A stretch of DNA of 64,000 nucleotides, from positions 124,001 through 188,000 of the forward strand of contig KV918889.1 in the NCBI GenBank assembly GCA_002049455.2, read 5' to 3'. The stretch comes from Porphyra umbilicalis. Taxonomy: Eukaryota; Rhodophyta; Bangiophyceae; Bangiales; Bangiaceae. This document shows positions 44,581-54,916 of this stretch, piece by piece. The stretch's first letter is position 1. Every line of letters begins with the position of its first letter. Under the pieces are notes generated by a model. It worked only from the letters and a program-made list of their open reading frames with translations. It did not search any database and had not been told where the DNA came from. The translations under genes and the position numbers were made by a program.

Positions 44581-46900
44581 TGCGCCCAAAAGTGGAGAGT
44601 CAAGACCTAACAAAGAGGCGCTGTTCCGCGTTTGATTGGCCCAGACATCGATCGGCTTGACTGGGGCCTCTCCAGCTTTTGGCGCAACGACCATATCAGT
44701 TGTGCAACAGTTGAAGTGTGAGTTTTTTGAGAGAAATGCTGTAGGAATCGGTGTTTGCACCACTTTGGGACCAAGAAGACTAGAATGACGCCTTCCCTAC
44801 TGTGTGAAAGCGGTCCGAAAAATCTTGTGGTCCGAAACTCTACGAATTCACCCGCTGCATGCGACCACGGGGAAACTACAACTGCGCGGTGGTCCGCCTG
44901 CTGCCCCGCGGTCGAACCGACGGACTTTCTCCGGCATCCTCTGGTTGTGAACGCCCGGTCGACGATCCCAGGAACATTGTTGCCAAAACACGGTACAGTA
45001 CCGCTGTGCTGCCCGTTCCTGCCTCCTTGGCTGGCACTCCTGTGGACGGCCGCCGCCCCTGACGCTGCGCTGTTGATGGCACACGCAGCGAGGCCGAGGC
45101 TGTACTGTAGCGCAAAGCAGGGGCTGTTCGCGGGTGGCGGTTGCGGCAGTGCGACACAGGCAGCTCGGCTTTGCATCGGGTGCGTCCCTATCTATGTGTT
45201 TTCAACAAGCATCCTGGCTCGCCTCTGGCCGCGGTTGCGATGCGTGAACTGCCTCGCCACAGCAGCTGGAACGCACCTGTTGCTTGGCCCAATCGCGGCA
45301 CCATCCTGATGCCGTCGGCACCAGGGGTACGATATCCCTGTTGACCCTGCTGGTATAATATTGCTGTTGCCAGGGGCGGAAGGACGAGCCAATTTCACTA
45401 TGCTGATCGCCCATTGTGCAAAGGCGCCTGACACCAGTCGCCGCGAGACGTCCCAGCGACTCTGAACGGGGAAGAGACTCAGCTTGTGTCGTTCGGCTTG
45501 GCCCCTCCGACGAATGGGAAGGGAGCGACTCGCCACCTGGTCAGGAACAGCTGGTGACACGAAGCCCTGTCAACGAACCGTGCGGGATCCGCGGGAAGGA
45601 CCCCCCCGAGGTTGTCGAGACAGCGCAGCGCCCCCGCTGTGCCTTGCAATTCACCGCGGCGGTGTTTCCACCCAAAACGCGACGCACAAGATGCGCTGGC
45701 GCTGGCGCTTTCGCCATGTCGAGGACACTAGCCGGTGCGACTCCCCTCGACAGCCCGGTGCAGCACACAGCCATTTGATCTGCGGCCGCATGGATTCCAC
45801 GGGCCACGTGCAGCTGCACACTGTAGCTGTGCCGCGCTGCACAATGCTGATGGATGACCAAGCCACCAGCAGTGCGCCCAGCTGCGGCAGCCGCCCCATT
45901 GGTGAGCGACCTGAATTCCGGCACTGGGGCCACACTCCTGCGGCCTCTGCTGGTACAGTATCGACCGGCACGCGCACAACTTGTGGGGAGGCAAGTGCAG
46001 GTTACAGTACAGGATGCGTAGAGTACGCGTGGTCAACGAAGAAAGCTAAATCGCTAAACCAAACCGGCCAAGAAGTTGAACAACGTGAAGTATAGCGTTA
46101 TTCTGGAGTGGAAATAGGAAACATCAGAGCGCACAATGACAGTCAGGCTGTATGTGATAGGAGATTTTCAACGGCGACTGATGACTGAATCGACCTTTCT
46201 GGTCAAATGGCCTCGGGCGGCGGCTTCATTGAAGGATTTTCCACAATGAAATCGTGGATGAGTTTGCTCGGACTTCACGGTTTATCAAGTGGACACCTCT
46301 ACATGGCGTGGATTTGCATGCAGTTCATGCTAGAAAGCATGTGTTGGTCGCATGGCTCCGCCACCGTATCGGCGGTGGGAGGCGTACATAACTCGTTGTG
46401 AGGCAGGCGGCATGGGGTGGCGCCATCGGCCAGCATCTCTGCTGCCAGCCGCAGTGAGCCTCCGTCCAACCATTTTCCCCGACCGCAACGCCGAGCGGCC
46501 GGGGGCTTTGAGCGGCTACCCGGTATGCGACGGCAGCCATGGCCTGCGTTGGCAACGTTGGCGACGTGCTGGGGCTAGTGCCGCCGCGTTCTCTACAAGA
46601 AGAAATGCTCGTCAAATAATGCACTGTAGACGTTCATTAACTTAAAAAATGCCATATCTTATTGAGTAGTTGATAGATTAATCCACTAGATTTGGGATCC
46701 CTACATCAAGAACATAAAATATGCATGTACACCCATATTATGGGTGTGTTTGCTTTAACCTCAACGCGGTTGCGTTCGTATGAATAATGATATTTGCAGT
46801 CCAAGTTTTTGTATACCAGCCAAGAGATGTCGAGCCTGAGGCTTGTGAGAGGAAGCTGTACATACACACAGTTTGGTAGCTAGTTCGTGGCTAGGCAAAA
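44581..46900. other. Low-coding intergenic DNA with an AT-rich island
   Basis: No gene is supported. Several TACAGTAC-type palindromes occur at about 44995, 45955 and 46010. 46620-46860 is the most AT-rich stretch in the window and holds a 9-bp-arm hairpin (ACACCCATA/TATGGGTGT, 46729-46747). At 46614 the sequence AATGCACTGTA resembles one end of the MITE at 23189-23320, with no matching partner end found. Confidence 0.45.
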
Positions 46901-46912
46901 GCCGCCAAATGA

Positions 46913-47332
46913 TCACAACTGCTCAGCAGAGATGAGCGTCTGGATGAGCGGGCCCCAGAGCGGACCGTCGAGCTGCGTTGGCTCGCGAGGCGGGGCGCTG
47001 GCGCGGAGGCTCTTCTCATCCACGCGCGGCGGCACGGTGGAGACCATCCTCGTGCGGTCCCTCGCGTTCGCAACCAGAGAGGGGCGGTCCGTTTGCGCCG
47101 CGACGTCTTCTGGGTGTGGGGCATGCGGTGGCATATTTGACATGTCGCAGACGTTTCCGACGTTTCCGTTGGGCCTTGTGAGCTGTGCCACGACGATCAT
47201 CGTTGCATTCGGCCTTATGGTGTGGCCGGCGGCATCGGCGCAGTTGCCTCCGCGTCTGATGAGGGTGCCAGGGGGGTCGAACCAGACGAGCCGCCCACTC
47301 TCCGGACGAGTCGGCTTGCTGGCTTTCTCCAA
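46913..47332 (-). CDS. Hypothetical open frame, possible gene fragment
   Basis: 139 codons starting MEKASKPTRPESGRLVWFDP and ending GPLWGPLIQTLISAEQL. Composition is less biased than shadow frames, but there is no recognisable domain and the opposite strand is equally open. It could be a degraded element remnant. Confidence 0.2.
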   Translation of the reverse strand: MEKASKPTRPESGRLVWFDPPGTLIRRGGNCADAAGHTIRPNATMIVVAQLTRPNGNVGNVCDMSNMPPHAPHPEDVAAQTDRPSLVANARDRTRMVSTVPPRVDEKSLRASAPPREPTQLDGPLWGPLIQTLISAEQL

Positions 47333-47400
47333 TAGCTCAGCCCGTGGTCTAGAGGGCCCACCAGGGTGATGCCACGGGCTACGTGAGTCTGGCGAGCTAC

Positions 47401-47622
47401 TCAGCGCACCCTTGCAAACGGCAGGCGAGAACTTGCCCAGTGCCGCATAAAGGCCGCGGCCAGCGACGCTCGGTCGGTGGAGCTGCCGCGAAGCAGAGCA
47501 GCTTGTCCACGGAAGGCGCGTAGGCCAACCGCCATCTCTACCCGGTCAAGACAGAAGAAGACGAGCAACAAATCATCGTCACCGCCGCCTCCATCTCTGT
47601 CCTTGGCGGAGACACCGTCCAC
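47401..47622 (-). CDS. Short hypothetical open frame divergent from the trypsin gene
   Basis: 73 codons with an acidic start and a plausible folded segment (LLLVFFCLDRVEMAVGLRAF). It begins only 32 bp from the protease ATG on the other strand, so it could be a real divergent gene end or antisense noise. Not recognised. Confidence 0.2.
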   Translation of the reverse strand: MDGVSAKDRDGGGGDDDLLLVFFCLDRVEMAVGLRAFRGQAALLRGSSTDRASLAAAFMRHWASSRLPFARVR

Positions 47623-47654
47623 CGCATCTCACCGCCGACGCTCGTTGGCCAACC

Positions 47655-49241
47655 ATGGACGCATTGCCGCACCCTGCCGCCCGTGCAGCGACACGCGCGC
47701 ACCGCCGGCACGCCGCGGCGGCGGCAGCGGCCGTCCTTGTCACCGCCTTTGCTGCTGCGGCTTCTGCCAACGGGACGGTGTTGGGGGCCTCTGCCCCCGC
47801 CACCCTCAATTTGTTTGACGCCCTGGACCGCCAGTCGGCCGACGACCCGGCCGGCGCGGGCCCGCCCGGCAGCCGCCGTCGGATCTTCTTCTGTAGCGGC
47901 CCCGTGTCGATCACCGCAACATGCCCGTGCTACTGGAGGGTCCAGGCGGACAGCACGGTTTCCGGCCTATTCCTCGACGCAGCACTCGTGCTCGCGAGAA
48001 CGCAGCCGCCGGGAACGACCGAGGCGGACCTAGAGGCGGCGGCCGTCACCCTGGCCAGCCTATCTGTGTCGGAGGGGGAGCTGACGCCCGTGCAGGGGCC
48101 TGATGAGGAGTTTTTGTTTCAGAGCCGCTCGGCGATCATCCGCGAGTCCGTGACGGTTGTTGCCACCGCCACCCTCCGGGGGGGGACGGGCCTCGGAGAC
48201 GACGGGGACTGCGCAACCGCCCTTCTCATGCCTTTCCGCCCGGTCGAGGCGACGTGCCCGACGCTCGACATCTCCATTGGCGGCAGCGGCAGCCGCCTCG
48301 CGGTCGCCCGCGGGCTGACAGCTGGCGCGGAGGAGCCGCCGGCGGCCTTGGCCGCCGACCTTACCGAGGAGGACGTGGACGATCGCCGGGAGCCAAAGTG
48401 GATGCGCGGCGACAAGTTCGCGTCCGCCCAGTCTTCGCGCACCTTCGAGCGCATCGTCGGCGGCACGTCCCTCACCGACCCCGCAGCCCGTCGGTGGGTG
48501 GTCAAGATCTACGACATCATCAACGACCGGTTGCGCTTTACGTGCACAGGGTCGGCAATTAGTCGCCGGCACGTCCTGACCGCCGCGCATTGTGAACTTA
48601 CGGTGGATTCGGTGGTCAGCTTTTTGCCAACGTCGACGACGGGAGCGGGCACCAACGTGAGTGTCGTCGCCGTGACGGGGCACCCCGACTACGACGAAGA
48701 CACGAATGAAAACGATGTGGCGGTGCTGCGCCTGGCGGAAGACGCACCTGGGTGGCCGGCGGCCGACGAGCCTCCGCCCGTGATGGTCAACGCCGTCGCT
48801 GCGGTGCCCGCTGATAACTCGGCCGCCCGCACGTCTGGCTACGGCGTCATCACGGAAGACCACTTCTTTGTTGCGGGCGCGCGGTCGGTCGACGTCGTCG
48901 TTGTGCCGCCAGACCTGTGTGAGGAAATCTACGGACGCATCGGACCGCCCGATGAGCCAGCCTCTGACGGCCACGCGCCCGCGCTCATGATTTGCGCTGG
49001 GATACCCTCGGGCGGCTGCGACGCATGCCAGGGCGACAGCGGCGGGCCCCTCTACCAGACCACGACGGTGGAGACTGGCGGCGCAACGTCCACCGTGTCG
49101 GTGATTATCGGAGTGACGAGCTGGGGCGTCGGCTGCGCACGTCCGGGCGTGCCGGGCGTCTACGCGCGGGTCTCGGCCTACATCGAGTGGCTTGAATCGG
49201 TAATTGGTGCGCCGATGAGCATGCGGGCGGCTGTGGCGTAA
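47655..49241 (+). CDS. Secreted trypsin-like serine protease (S1A) with long propeptide
   Basis: 528 residues in a single exon. A hydrophobic Ala-rich signal segment lies at about residues 20-40. A pro-region of about 225 residues of unknown fold follows, with several Cys (FFCSGPVSITATCPCYW). The activation site is R266-IVGG. The catalytic triad is complete: H312 (LTAAHC), D354 (ENDVAVLRL) and S462 (CQGDSGGP). D456, six residues before the Ser, is the S1-pocket Asp of trypsins, predicting cleavage after Arg or Lys. Cys pairs typical of the fold are present, including the one around the Ser (CDACQGD) and GVGCARPGVPGVYARV. The protein is probably extracellular or vacuolar and is activated by proteolysis. 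Substrate is unknown. Confidence 0.95.
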   Translation: MDALPHPAARAATRAHRRHAAAAAAAVLVTAFAAAASANGTVLGASAPATLNLFDALDRQSADDPAGAGPPGSRRRIFFCSGPVSITATCPCYWRVQADSTVSGLFLDAALVLARTQPPGTTEADLEAAAVTLASLSVSEGELTPVQGPDEEFLFQSRSAIIRESVTVVATATLRGGTGLGDDGDCATALLMPFRPVEATCPTLDISIGGSGSRLAVARGLTAGAEEPPAALAADLTEEDVDDRREPKWMRGDKFASAQSSRTFERIVGGTSLTDPAARRWVVKIYDIINDRLRFTCTGSAISRRHVLTAAHCELTVDSVVSFLPTSTTGAGTNVSVVAVTGHPDYDEDTNENDVAVLRLAEDAPGWPAADEPPPVMVNAVAAVPADNSAARTSGYGVITEDHFFVAGARSVDVVVVPPDLCEEIYGRIGPPDEPASDGHAPALMICAGIPSGGCDACQGDSGGPLYQTTTVETGGATSTVSVIIGVTSWGVGCARPGVPGVYARVSAYIEWLESVIGAPMSMRAAVA

Positions 49242-51580
49242 CTGTTGCCCCACGGCACGATGCCGCCCTCCAACGCCGCCGTCTGCCACGCGGCTACCCT
49301 CGCGCCTCGTTGTGTGGTACGCATGTTATTCCTGGGTGAACTGCCCGCCTCTGTCTGACCACTGTGTCCTACCTCTGTGTAGTCATTGCACCTCTTCTTT
49401 CTTTCTTTCTTGCCGCCGCACCCAGGGGTTACATGCGGACCCCTTGCGCCGTGGTCTTCCACTCTAGTCGGGGCACATTTCTCTTTTTTCGATGAGGACC
49501 ACACATGTGGCGTTTGACGATACAGTCGTTCTCTCAAAGCCTCGCATGCCAGCTGCTGCACAACTCTTACAAATCAGCTTTCGAGGGGTCGCCAGTGACA
49601 CCTACCAACACCTGGAATCGCCTCCTCAGCTATTCAGACGGCGATTTCTCGCACAAGACATGTTCTTGAGTGTCTACTTTTTCTGGGAAGCACAAGAAAG
49701 CACGGGTGCACGCACGCCCATTTTCGCAAGCATTTCTTGTCAGTCGGCATGTCGACGCACAAGAACTTGTATTTAACATTGAACATGTGCACCGGCAAGT
49801 TCAAGGAGCACTGCGCTACACAGCGTTTTGTCCCCGATTCCTTAAAACTGAGAACTGCGAGATTCGAACACGCCCACCGATGGTTCGCAGAACAGTCGCA
49901 CATTGATCACGCGATCAAATGATGCCCACTTTTTGTTGATCTCGGAGACAGAGCCCGCAGTGGAGTTCAGAAGTGCTCGAAGACCATCTGCACCGATATT
50001 CAGTGGGAATTATCCTCACACCAGCACCTGCAGATTTGGCAATTGTCCGGCGAAGTTGCTGCCCCATGCTCATGAAGGATCATTCCGATTCGCTGGTTCT
50101 AATCGTTCTGCGTATCGTGCTGAGAACTGTCCTGAAGTGGGAGTAAGATCATCCTGAGGATCGTGCTCAGGACTATCCTGGCGTCGGAGTACAATCATCC
50201 TGGGGATCGTCGTCATAGATTGAGTGAATGAGTGCGCAAGATTGATCTAGATTCCTGCCTCAAGGACTCGATCGTAGATGATAGCCTGGACTACTTCGAG
50301 TGACGTCGTGAGGAGGGTCTGCCGAAACCGATCAGAGAGTAAGACCTGCCCATGGGGCGTCGCTCCTGGGCCACAAAGCGTGTGCAGAGGGAACCTCAAT
50401 GTTACTTGGTAGTCGTGCGACCGACACGCTGTTTCCCGGCGCAGAGGGGATGGGAACTGGGTAAACATGCGTCGGCTCGCACATCGAGAATACCGTGAAG
50501 TCCCGGACGCACCCAGTCCCGATTTATCAATGATTGGGTCTCCTTCACGCGCAGTAAATTCGTTCTCAGCTCAGTGGCAATCTCGTCCCCTTTCGTCCTT
50601 AGGGCGGTTCCAACAGTACCGGTACGAACCAAGATATGCGCCACGTTGCAGAAACGTGTCTCATATGGCCCTACGTGTCCGGAAATGACGTTCCACCAAC
50701 AGTACGAGGCTGTCCGGTCCGGAAACGCCCCTCCAGCCACTTAGATTTCCATGGTAAGTACATCTTGAATGAAGCGAATAAAAATCCCGATACCAACTCT
50801 GCGTCCCAAAAAACGGCCCTTTTTCCGGACGTCTGGCGCCGCTTCGGATTGAGATTAGCCCAGTTGGGCCGTTTCGGCGTCGAATGTGGGCCTCAGGCAC
50901 TCTCGAAGCCGTGAAACGACGATCGCAGGGGGTGCCACGTGTGCCGCTGATCGACAAGCGGCCGCGTCGGATGGCGCACCGGCGCACCGGCTGGCACCCC
51001 GCGATATCGAGGCACTGGCACGTCTGACAGTGAATAGCACGTCGATCATGGGGGGTGGGGGACCGCACGACCCTGTCCATTGCATGATTATGGCCGGGCG
51101 ATGCCAAAAATGAAGGTCGCAGTCTCTGACACTGGAGAAAGCAGGAGAATCGGGTGGTCGAATGTGGGCCGTGCGAGGATCGGCGATGTGGCCTGGATGC
51201 ATCGTGCGCCGCGATCGTGGAATCCTACACTGGTGAAAACGTCCGTCCGTCCCGGTACGGAGGATAGGAGGGAGATTTTCTGATCTGGAAGCGCATGCCT
51301 GTTCGCTCCAGGGGTGCTTTGCGCGGCGCAGACCGCCGCGGTGTCTTCGGTCAACTGTCCGTCCAGTATCCAATGGTCGTCTCTCTGGTTATGCGTGTAT
51401 CATGCTGATGCGTGGGAGAGATTCGTGGACGGCGAGTCGGTTGTCGAGTGTCGGACGCTGCCTCGTGCGAAACGCAGGACGTGCATGCGGGGGATTGTCT
51501 CCTGAGCTTGAGTTTCGAGTGCAAGCTGACAAATGACGCTGATGCTGACACAACCCCGTTGCGAGCACCGCTGCGCCCCC
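49242..51580. other. Unassigned lower-GC intergenic DNA
   Basis: No gene recognised. Short direct repeats around 50135-50210 share ATCATCCTGAGGATCGT / ATCATCCTGGGGATCGT. Open frames are short. The left end of the adjoining Harbinger element may lie here, but I could not find its terminal repeat. Confidence 0.4.
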
Positions 51581-51589
51581 ACCCCCCGA

Positions 51590-51990
51590 ACGGCCTGTTT
51601 GCGCGGGTACCTGTCTGCTGTGTGTGGGCACAAGGACGTTTTGGGGGGGTCGTCCGGGCGGCCGTGCCCCGACGAGCGGGCCGTCCGCCCCCCCCTCCAG
51701 AGGCACCGTTTGGGCGGGTACCTGTCGGTGGTGTGTGGGCACGAGGTCGTTTTTGGGGGGGTCGTCCGGGCGGCCGCGCCGCGACGGGCGGGCCACCCGC
51801 CCCCCCCCTCCAGAGGCACTGTTTGGTCGGGTGCCTGTTCGAGGTGTGAGCGCGAGGTCGTTTTGGGGGTCGTCCGGGCGGCCGCGCCCCGACGACCGGG
51901 TCGTCAGCCGCCCCCCCTCCAGAGGCACCGTTTGGGCGGGTGCCTGTCGGTGGTGTGTGGCCATGAGGTCGTTTTTGGGGGGTCACCAGC
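51590..51990. repeat. Tandem repeat, about four units of about 111 bp
   Basis: The landmark GGG(T)(A/G)CCTGT recurs at about 51605, 51716, 51829 and 51938. Each unit also has a TTTTGGGGGG-type G run, GTCCGGGCGGCCG and CCTCCAGAGGCAC. It lies immediately upstream of the Harbinger transposase gene. Confidence 0.8.
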
Positions 51991-52019
51991 GCAGCCGCGC
52001 CCCGACCTGCACCGCCACC

Positions 52020-52720
52020 CATCGTGGCCATCGCCCTCACCCGCCGCCACCACCACCATCGCCCCCACGCACCGCAATCGCCACCATCGTCACCGTCGAC
52101 CGTCATCGCCACCATCGCCTCCGCCCACCGTCACCGCCACCATCGCCCCCGCCCACCGCCACCGCCACCATCGCCCCCGCCCACCTCCACCGCCGGCATC
52201 GACCCCACCCCGCCGACCACCACCGCCACCATCGCCCCCGCCCACCGCCACCGCCACCGTCGCCCCCGCCGACCGCCACTGCCGTCGCCACTGCCACCCC
52301 GCCGATTGCCACCGCCACGATCGCCCCCGCCGACCGCCACAGCCGTCATCGCCGTTGTCCCGCTCATCGCCAACGCCGTCATCGCCGCCGCCGCCCCAAC
52401 TACCGCCACCGCCACTATCGCGTCCGCCCACCGCCACCACCGTCATTTCTGCCACGCCGCCCATCGGCACTGCCATCATCGCCGCCTCCCCGCCCACCGC
52501 CACCGCCACGATCGCCTCCGCCCACCGCCACCACCGTCATTGCTGCCACGCCGCCCATCGGCACTGCCATCATCGCCGCCTCCCCGCCCACCGCCACCGC
52601 CACGATCGCCTCCGCCCACCGCCACCGCCGTCATCGCCGCCACCCCGCCCACCGCCACTGCCATCATTGCCGCCTCTGCCATCATTGCCGCCTCCCACCA
52701 CCATCGTCGTCCTCTCCCAC
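52020..52720. repeat. Complex CCACCG-type microsatellite/minisatellite
   Basis: C-rich irregular array built from CCGCCCACCGCCACC and CATCGCC units, including a longer unit of about 90 bp repeated near 52450 and 52545. It lacks stops in one frame, so it extends the transposase ORF upstream by chance. I do not regard it as coding. Confidence 0.8.
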
Positions 52721-52766
52721 TGCTGTCGACCACCGTCGTGGTGAAGATCCTCGCTCTGCAACGACA

Positions 52767-54314
52767 ATGAACGCGGAAGCGTCCTCCGACGAGGACCACC
52801 TCGCCATGGCCGAAATCCTTACGGTAAGCGCGACCCTCACTCTCCGCCGTACGCGCGCGCTGCGTCGCAGTGTGCTGAGGGCGCGGCGCCGCCGTGGTCG
52901 CGGAGGATCGATGCCCGGTCGCGCGCCAAACGCGGCTCGCGATTTCGACATCGGGGCGATGAGCATCATGCGGGACTATTTTGGGTGGGCGGGGCGGCCG
53001 CCGGTGTACGGTGAGCGCTACTTTCGTACTCGCTTTCGGATGAGCACGGCCCTCTTCCTGCAGATTTACGACGCGCTGCGCAATCGACCGTGGTGGCGGC
53101 GGCAGATCAATGCGACCGGGCGACCGCAGGCACACCCGCTGCAGAAGTTGTTCGCTGCAATCCGTGTCCTCGCTTATGGGGAGGCGTACGACCGAGGTGA
53201 CGAGTACGTAAGATTGAGTCGCTCGACGATTGCGGTGGCGGTGGACAAGTTTGTGCGCTTCATCATCCAGCGCTTTGGTCCCGAGTACCTGCGCCCGCCC
53301 AATGACGCCGAGCTCAACGACATCCTGCAACGTAACGCTGCACGGGGCATGCCGGGCTGTATCGGGTCGATGGACTGCTCGCATTGGCAGTGGCGCGCCT
53401 GTCCGACGGCCCTGGCGGGGCAGTTCCAGAACCGCAAGGGCCGTCGCACCATCGTCATCGAGACGGTCTGCGACGAGAGCACGTACATCTCCCACTTCTG
53501 CATTGGCTGCGCCGGCAGCCAGAACGACATCAACGTCCTCAGGACGTCACCGCTGTACCACAACATTGTCTCGGGGGCTTGGCCGCCCCGAGACAAGCCC
53601 TTTACCCTCAACGGTCGCACGCGCACATTGCTTTATTACCTTGCTGATGGTATTTATCCCCGCTTTCCCTTTTTTGCCACCCCTCACCCGCAGGCCACGA
53701 CGCGCAAGCAGCTGACGTACAACCGGCTACAAGAGGCGCTGCGGAAGGACGTGGAGCGTCTTTATGCGGTGCTCGCATGCAGATTCAACATCATCATGCG
53801 GCCTGCGCGCTTTGAGACAGTCGGCGCGCTGCGGCGGGCGGGCACGGCCGTCGCTGTTTTGCACAACATGAACGTGCGGGAGGACAAGCATGGGTACCTT
53901 GCTCAGAGGCGCATGGCGGCTGCGCATCACGTGGACGACGACGTGGCTGGTGGTGAAGGCGGCCTATTCGGAGCGGCCGCCCAGAACGAGGCGGCCGCCG
54001 GCGACGACCAAGGGCCTATTGGCGGCGCGGCCGCCGATGGTGGGGCGGCCGCCGCCGACGACCAAGGTCCTATTGACGAGGCGGCCGCGGACGGCGGGGC
54101 GGCCGCGGATGCCCCTGCAGGCATGCTTCCTGGCGCCGTACCTGGAATGCACGCGCATGTACAAGGATTGGCTAACGCTGAGGGCACACTGCTGCACTCG
54201 CTGGCGGCGCGCGTGCAAGCGCTTGACGAGAACGAGCACGAGATGTTACGTGACGACCTCACTGAGCATATCTGGGCTGACCGTCGTGACCTGCTGCAGC
54301 CTTATGTGGGATGA
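52767..54314 (+). CDS. PIF/Harbinger DDE transposase (plant-type)
   Basis: 515 residues from the ATG in ACAATGAACGCG. Residues about 65-200 hold the helical DNA-binding part (DYFGWAGRPPVYGERYFRTR, RPQAHPLQKLFAAIRVLAYG, SRSTIAVAVDKFVRFI). The catalytic DDE triad is complete: D203 (GSMDCSHWQW), D254 (SQNDINVLRTSPLY) and E330 (KDVERLYAVLACRFNII), with LYYLADGIYPRFPFF between. The C-terminus adds an acidic Ala-rich repeat with DDQGPI motifs and ends in LTEHIWADRRDLLQPY. The enzyme cuts and pastes short-TIR elements into TWA targets together with a Myb-like partner, which here is the convergent broken gene downstream. The frame is intact, so this copy may still be active. Confidence 0.92.
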   Translation: MNAEASSDEDHLAMAEILTVSATLTLRRTRALRRSVLRARRRRGRGGSMPGRAPNAARDFDIGAMSIMRDYFGWAGRPPVYGERYFRTRFRMSTALFLQIYDALRNRPWWRRQINATGRPQAHPLQKLFAAIRVLAYGEAYDRGDEYVRLSRSTIAVAVDKFVRFIIQRFGPEYLRPPNDAELNDILQRNAARGMPGCIGSMDCSHWQWRACPTALAGQFQNRKGRRTIVIETVCDESTYISHFCIGCAGSQNDINVLRTSPLYHNIVSGAWPPRDKPFTLNGRTRTLLYYLADGIYPRFPFFATPHPQATTRKQLTYNRLQEALRKDVERLYAVLACRFNIIMRPARFETVGALRRAGTAVAVLHNMNVREDKHGYLAQRRMAAAHHVDDDVAGGEGGLFGAAAQNEAAAGDDQGPIGGAAADGGAAAADDQGPIDEAAADGGAAADAPAGMLPGAVPGMHAHVQGLANAEGTLLHSLAARVQALDENEHEMLRDDLTEHIWADRRDLLQPYVG

Positions 54315-54916
54315 TGGTGCGTGTGGGTGAGTTGCATAAAGGTTTTTTTTCCTCCCGCCCTGCGGGTTTTTTTTTCCTCACCCATTTCGCCGGCCGCCAG
54401 CACAGTGCAGACGACCACGACACCGGCGAGATACCACGGGCATGGCGCCCTTCTGTGGTGGTCCAGACACACTGCAACGGGTCCCCAGACCCCAGACCAT
54501 AGTACAGAAAGAGCAGTTTCCTAGACCACAGTACAGAAGGGCACTTGGCAAGGAAAAGATGATACGACGGCTGAGCTGGTGGAGAAGTCATCGGGAGTGC
54601 ATGTCGAAGAAAAAAAAAACCTGCCGTACGGCTGGAAAAAAAAACTTGTGTACCTACCTAGCTGCTATTCTATGCTACCAGTCCCCAGGAGGGAGTTGTA
54701 TGACTCCATCCCAGCACACAAATGCAAAGAGAACACTCAGAAACAGGGAACACGACCATCGGTAGATACGTCCCGCTGGCCAAAGTAACAACGGTCACGC
54801 ACGCAAGGTCCACGGCGTCGTCAAAACGTCACGTCTGCATCAGGGTCGGAACTGGAGCTGGCGGTCTGCCGAGGGGGTAGAGGCGGCCGGCGCCCGCTGC
54901 TACAACTGCGGAGGCG
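54315..54916. other. Spacer between convergent Harbinger genes
   Basis: AT-richer DNA with A runs and a short direct repeat (AGACCATAGTACAGAAAG / AGACCACAGTACAGAAGG near 54495 and 54524). Probably the two 3' UTRs. No gene seen. Confidence 0.5.

Noticed and set aside
49850-49925. Possible minus-strand tRNA (GTTCGAATC B-box-like)
   Set aside because: The T-stem has a mismatch and no matching acceptor stem or anticodon arm can be folded upstream.
51624-52766. N-terminal extension of the Harbinger transposase to 896 codons
   Set aside because: The extra part translates tandem repeats. The ATG at 52767 gives a protein of normal family length.
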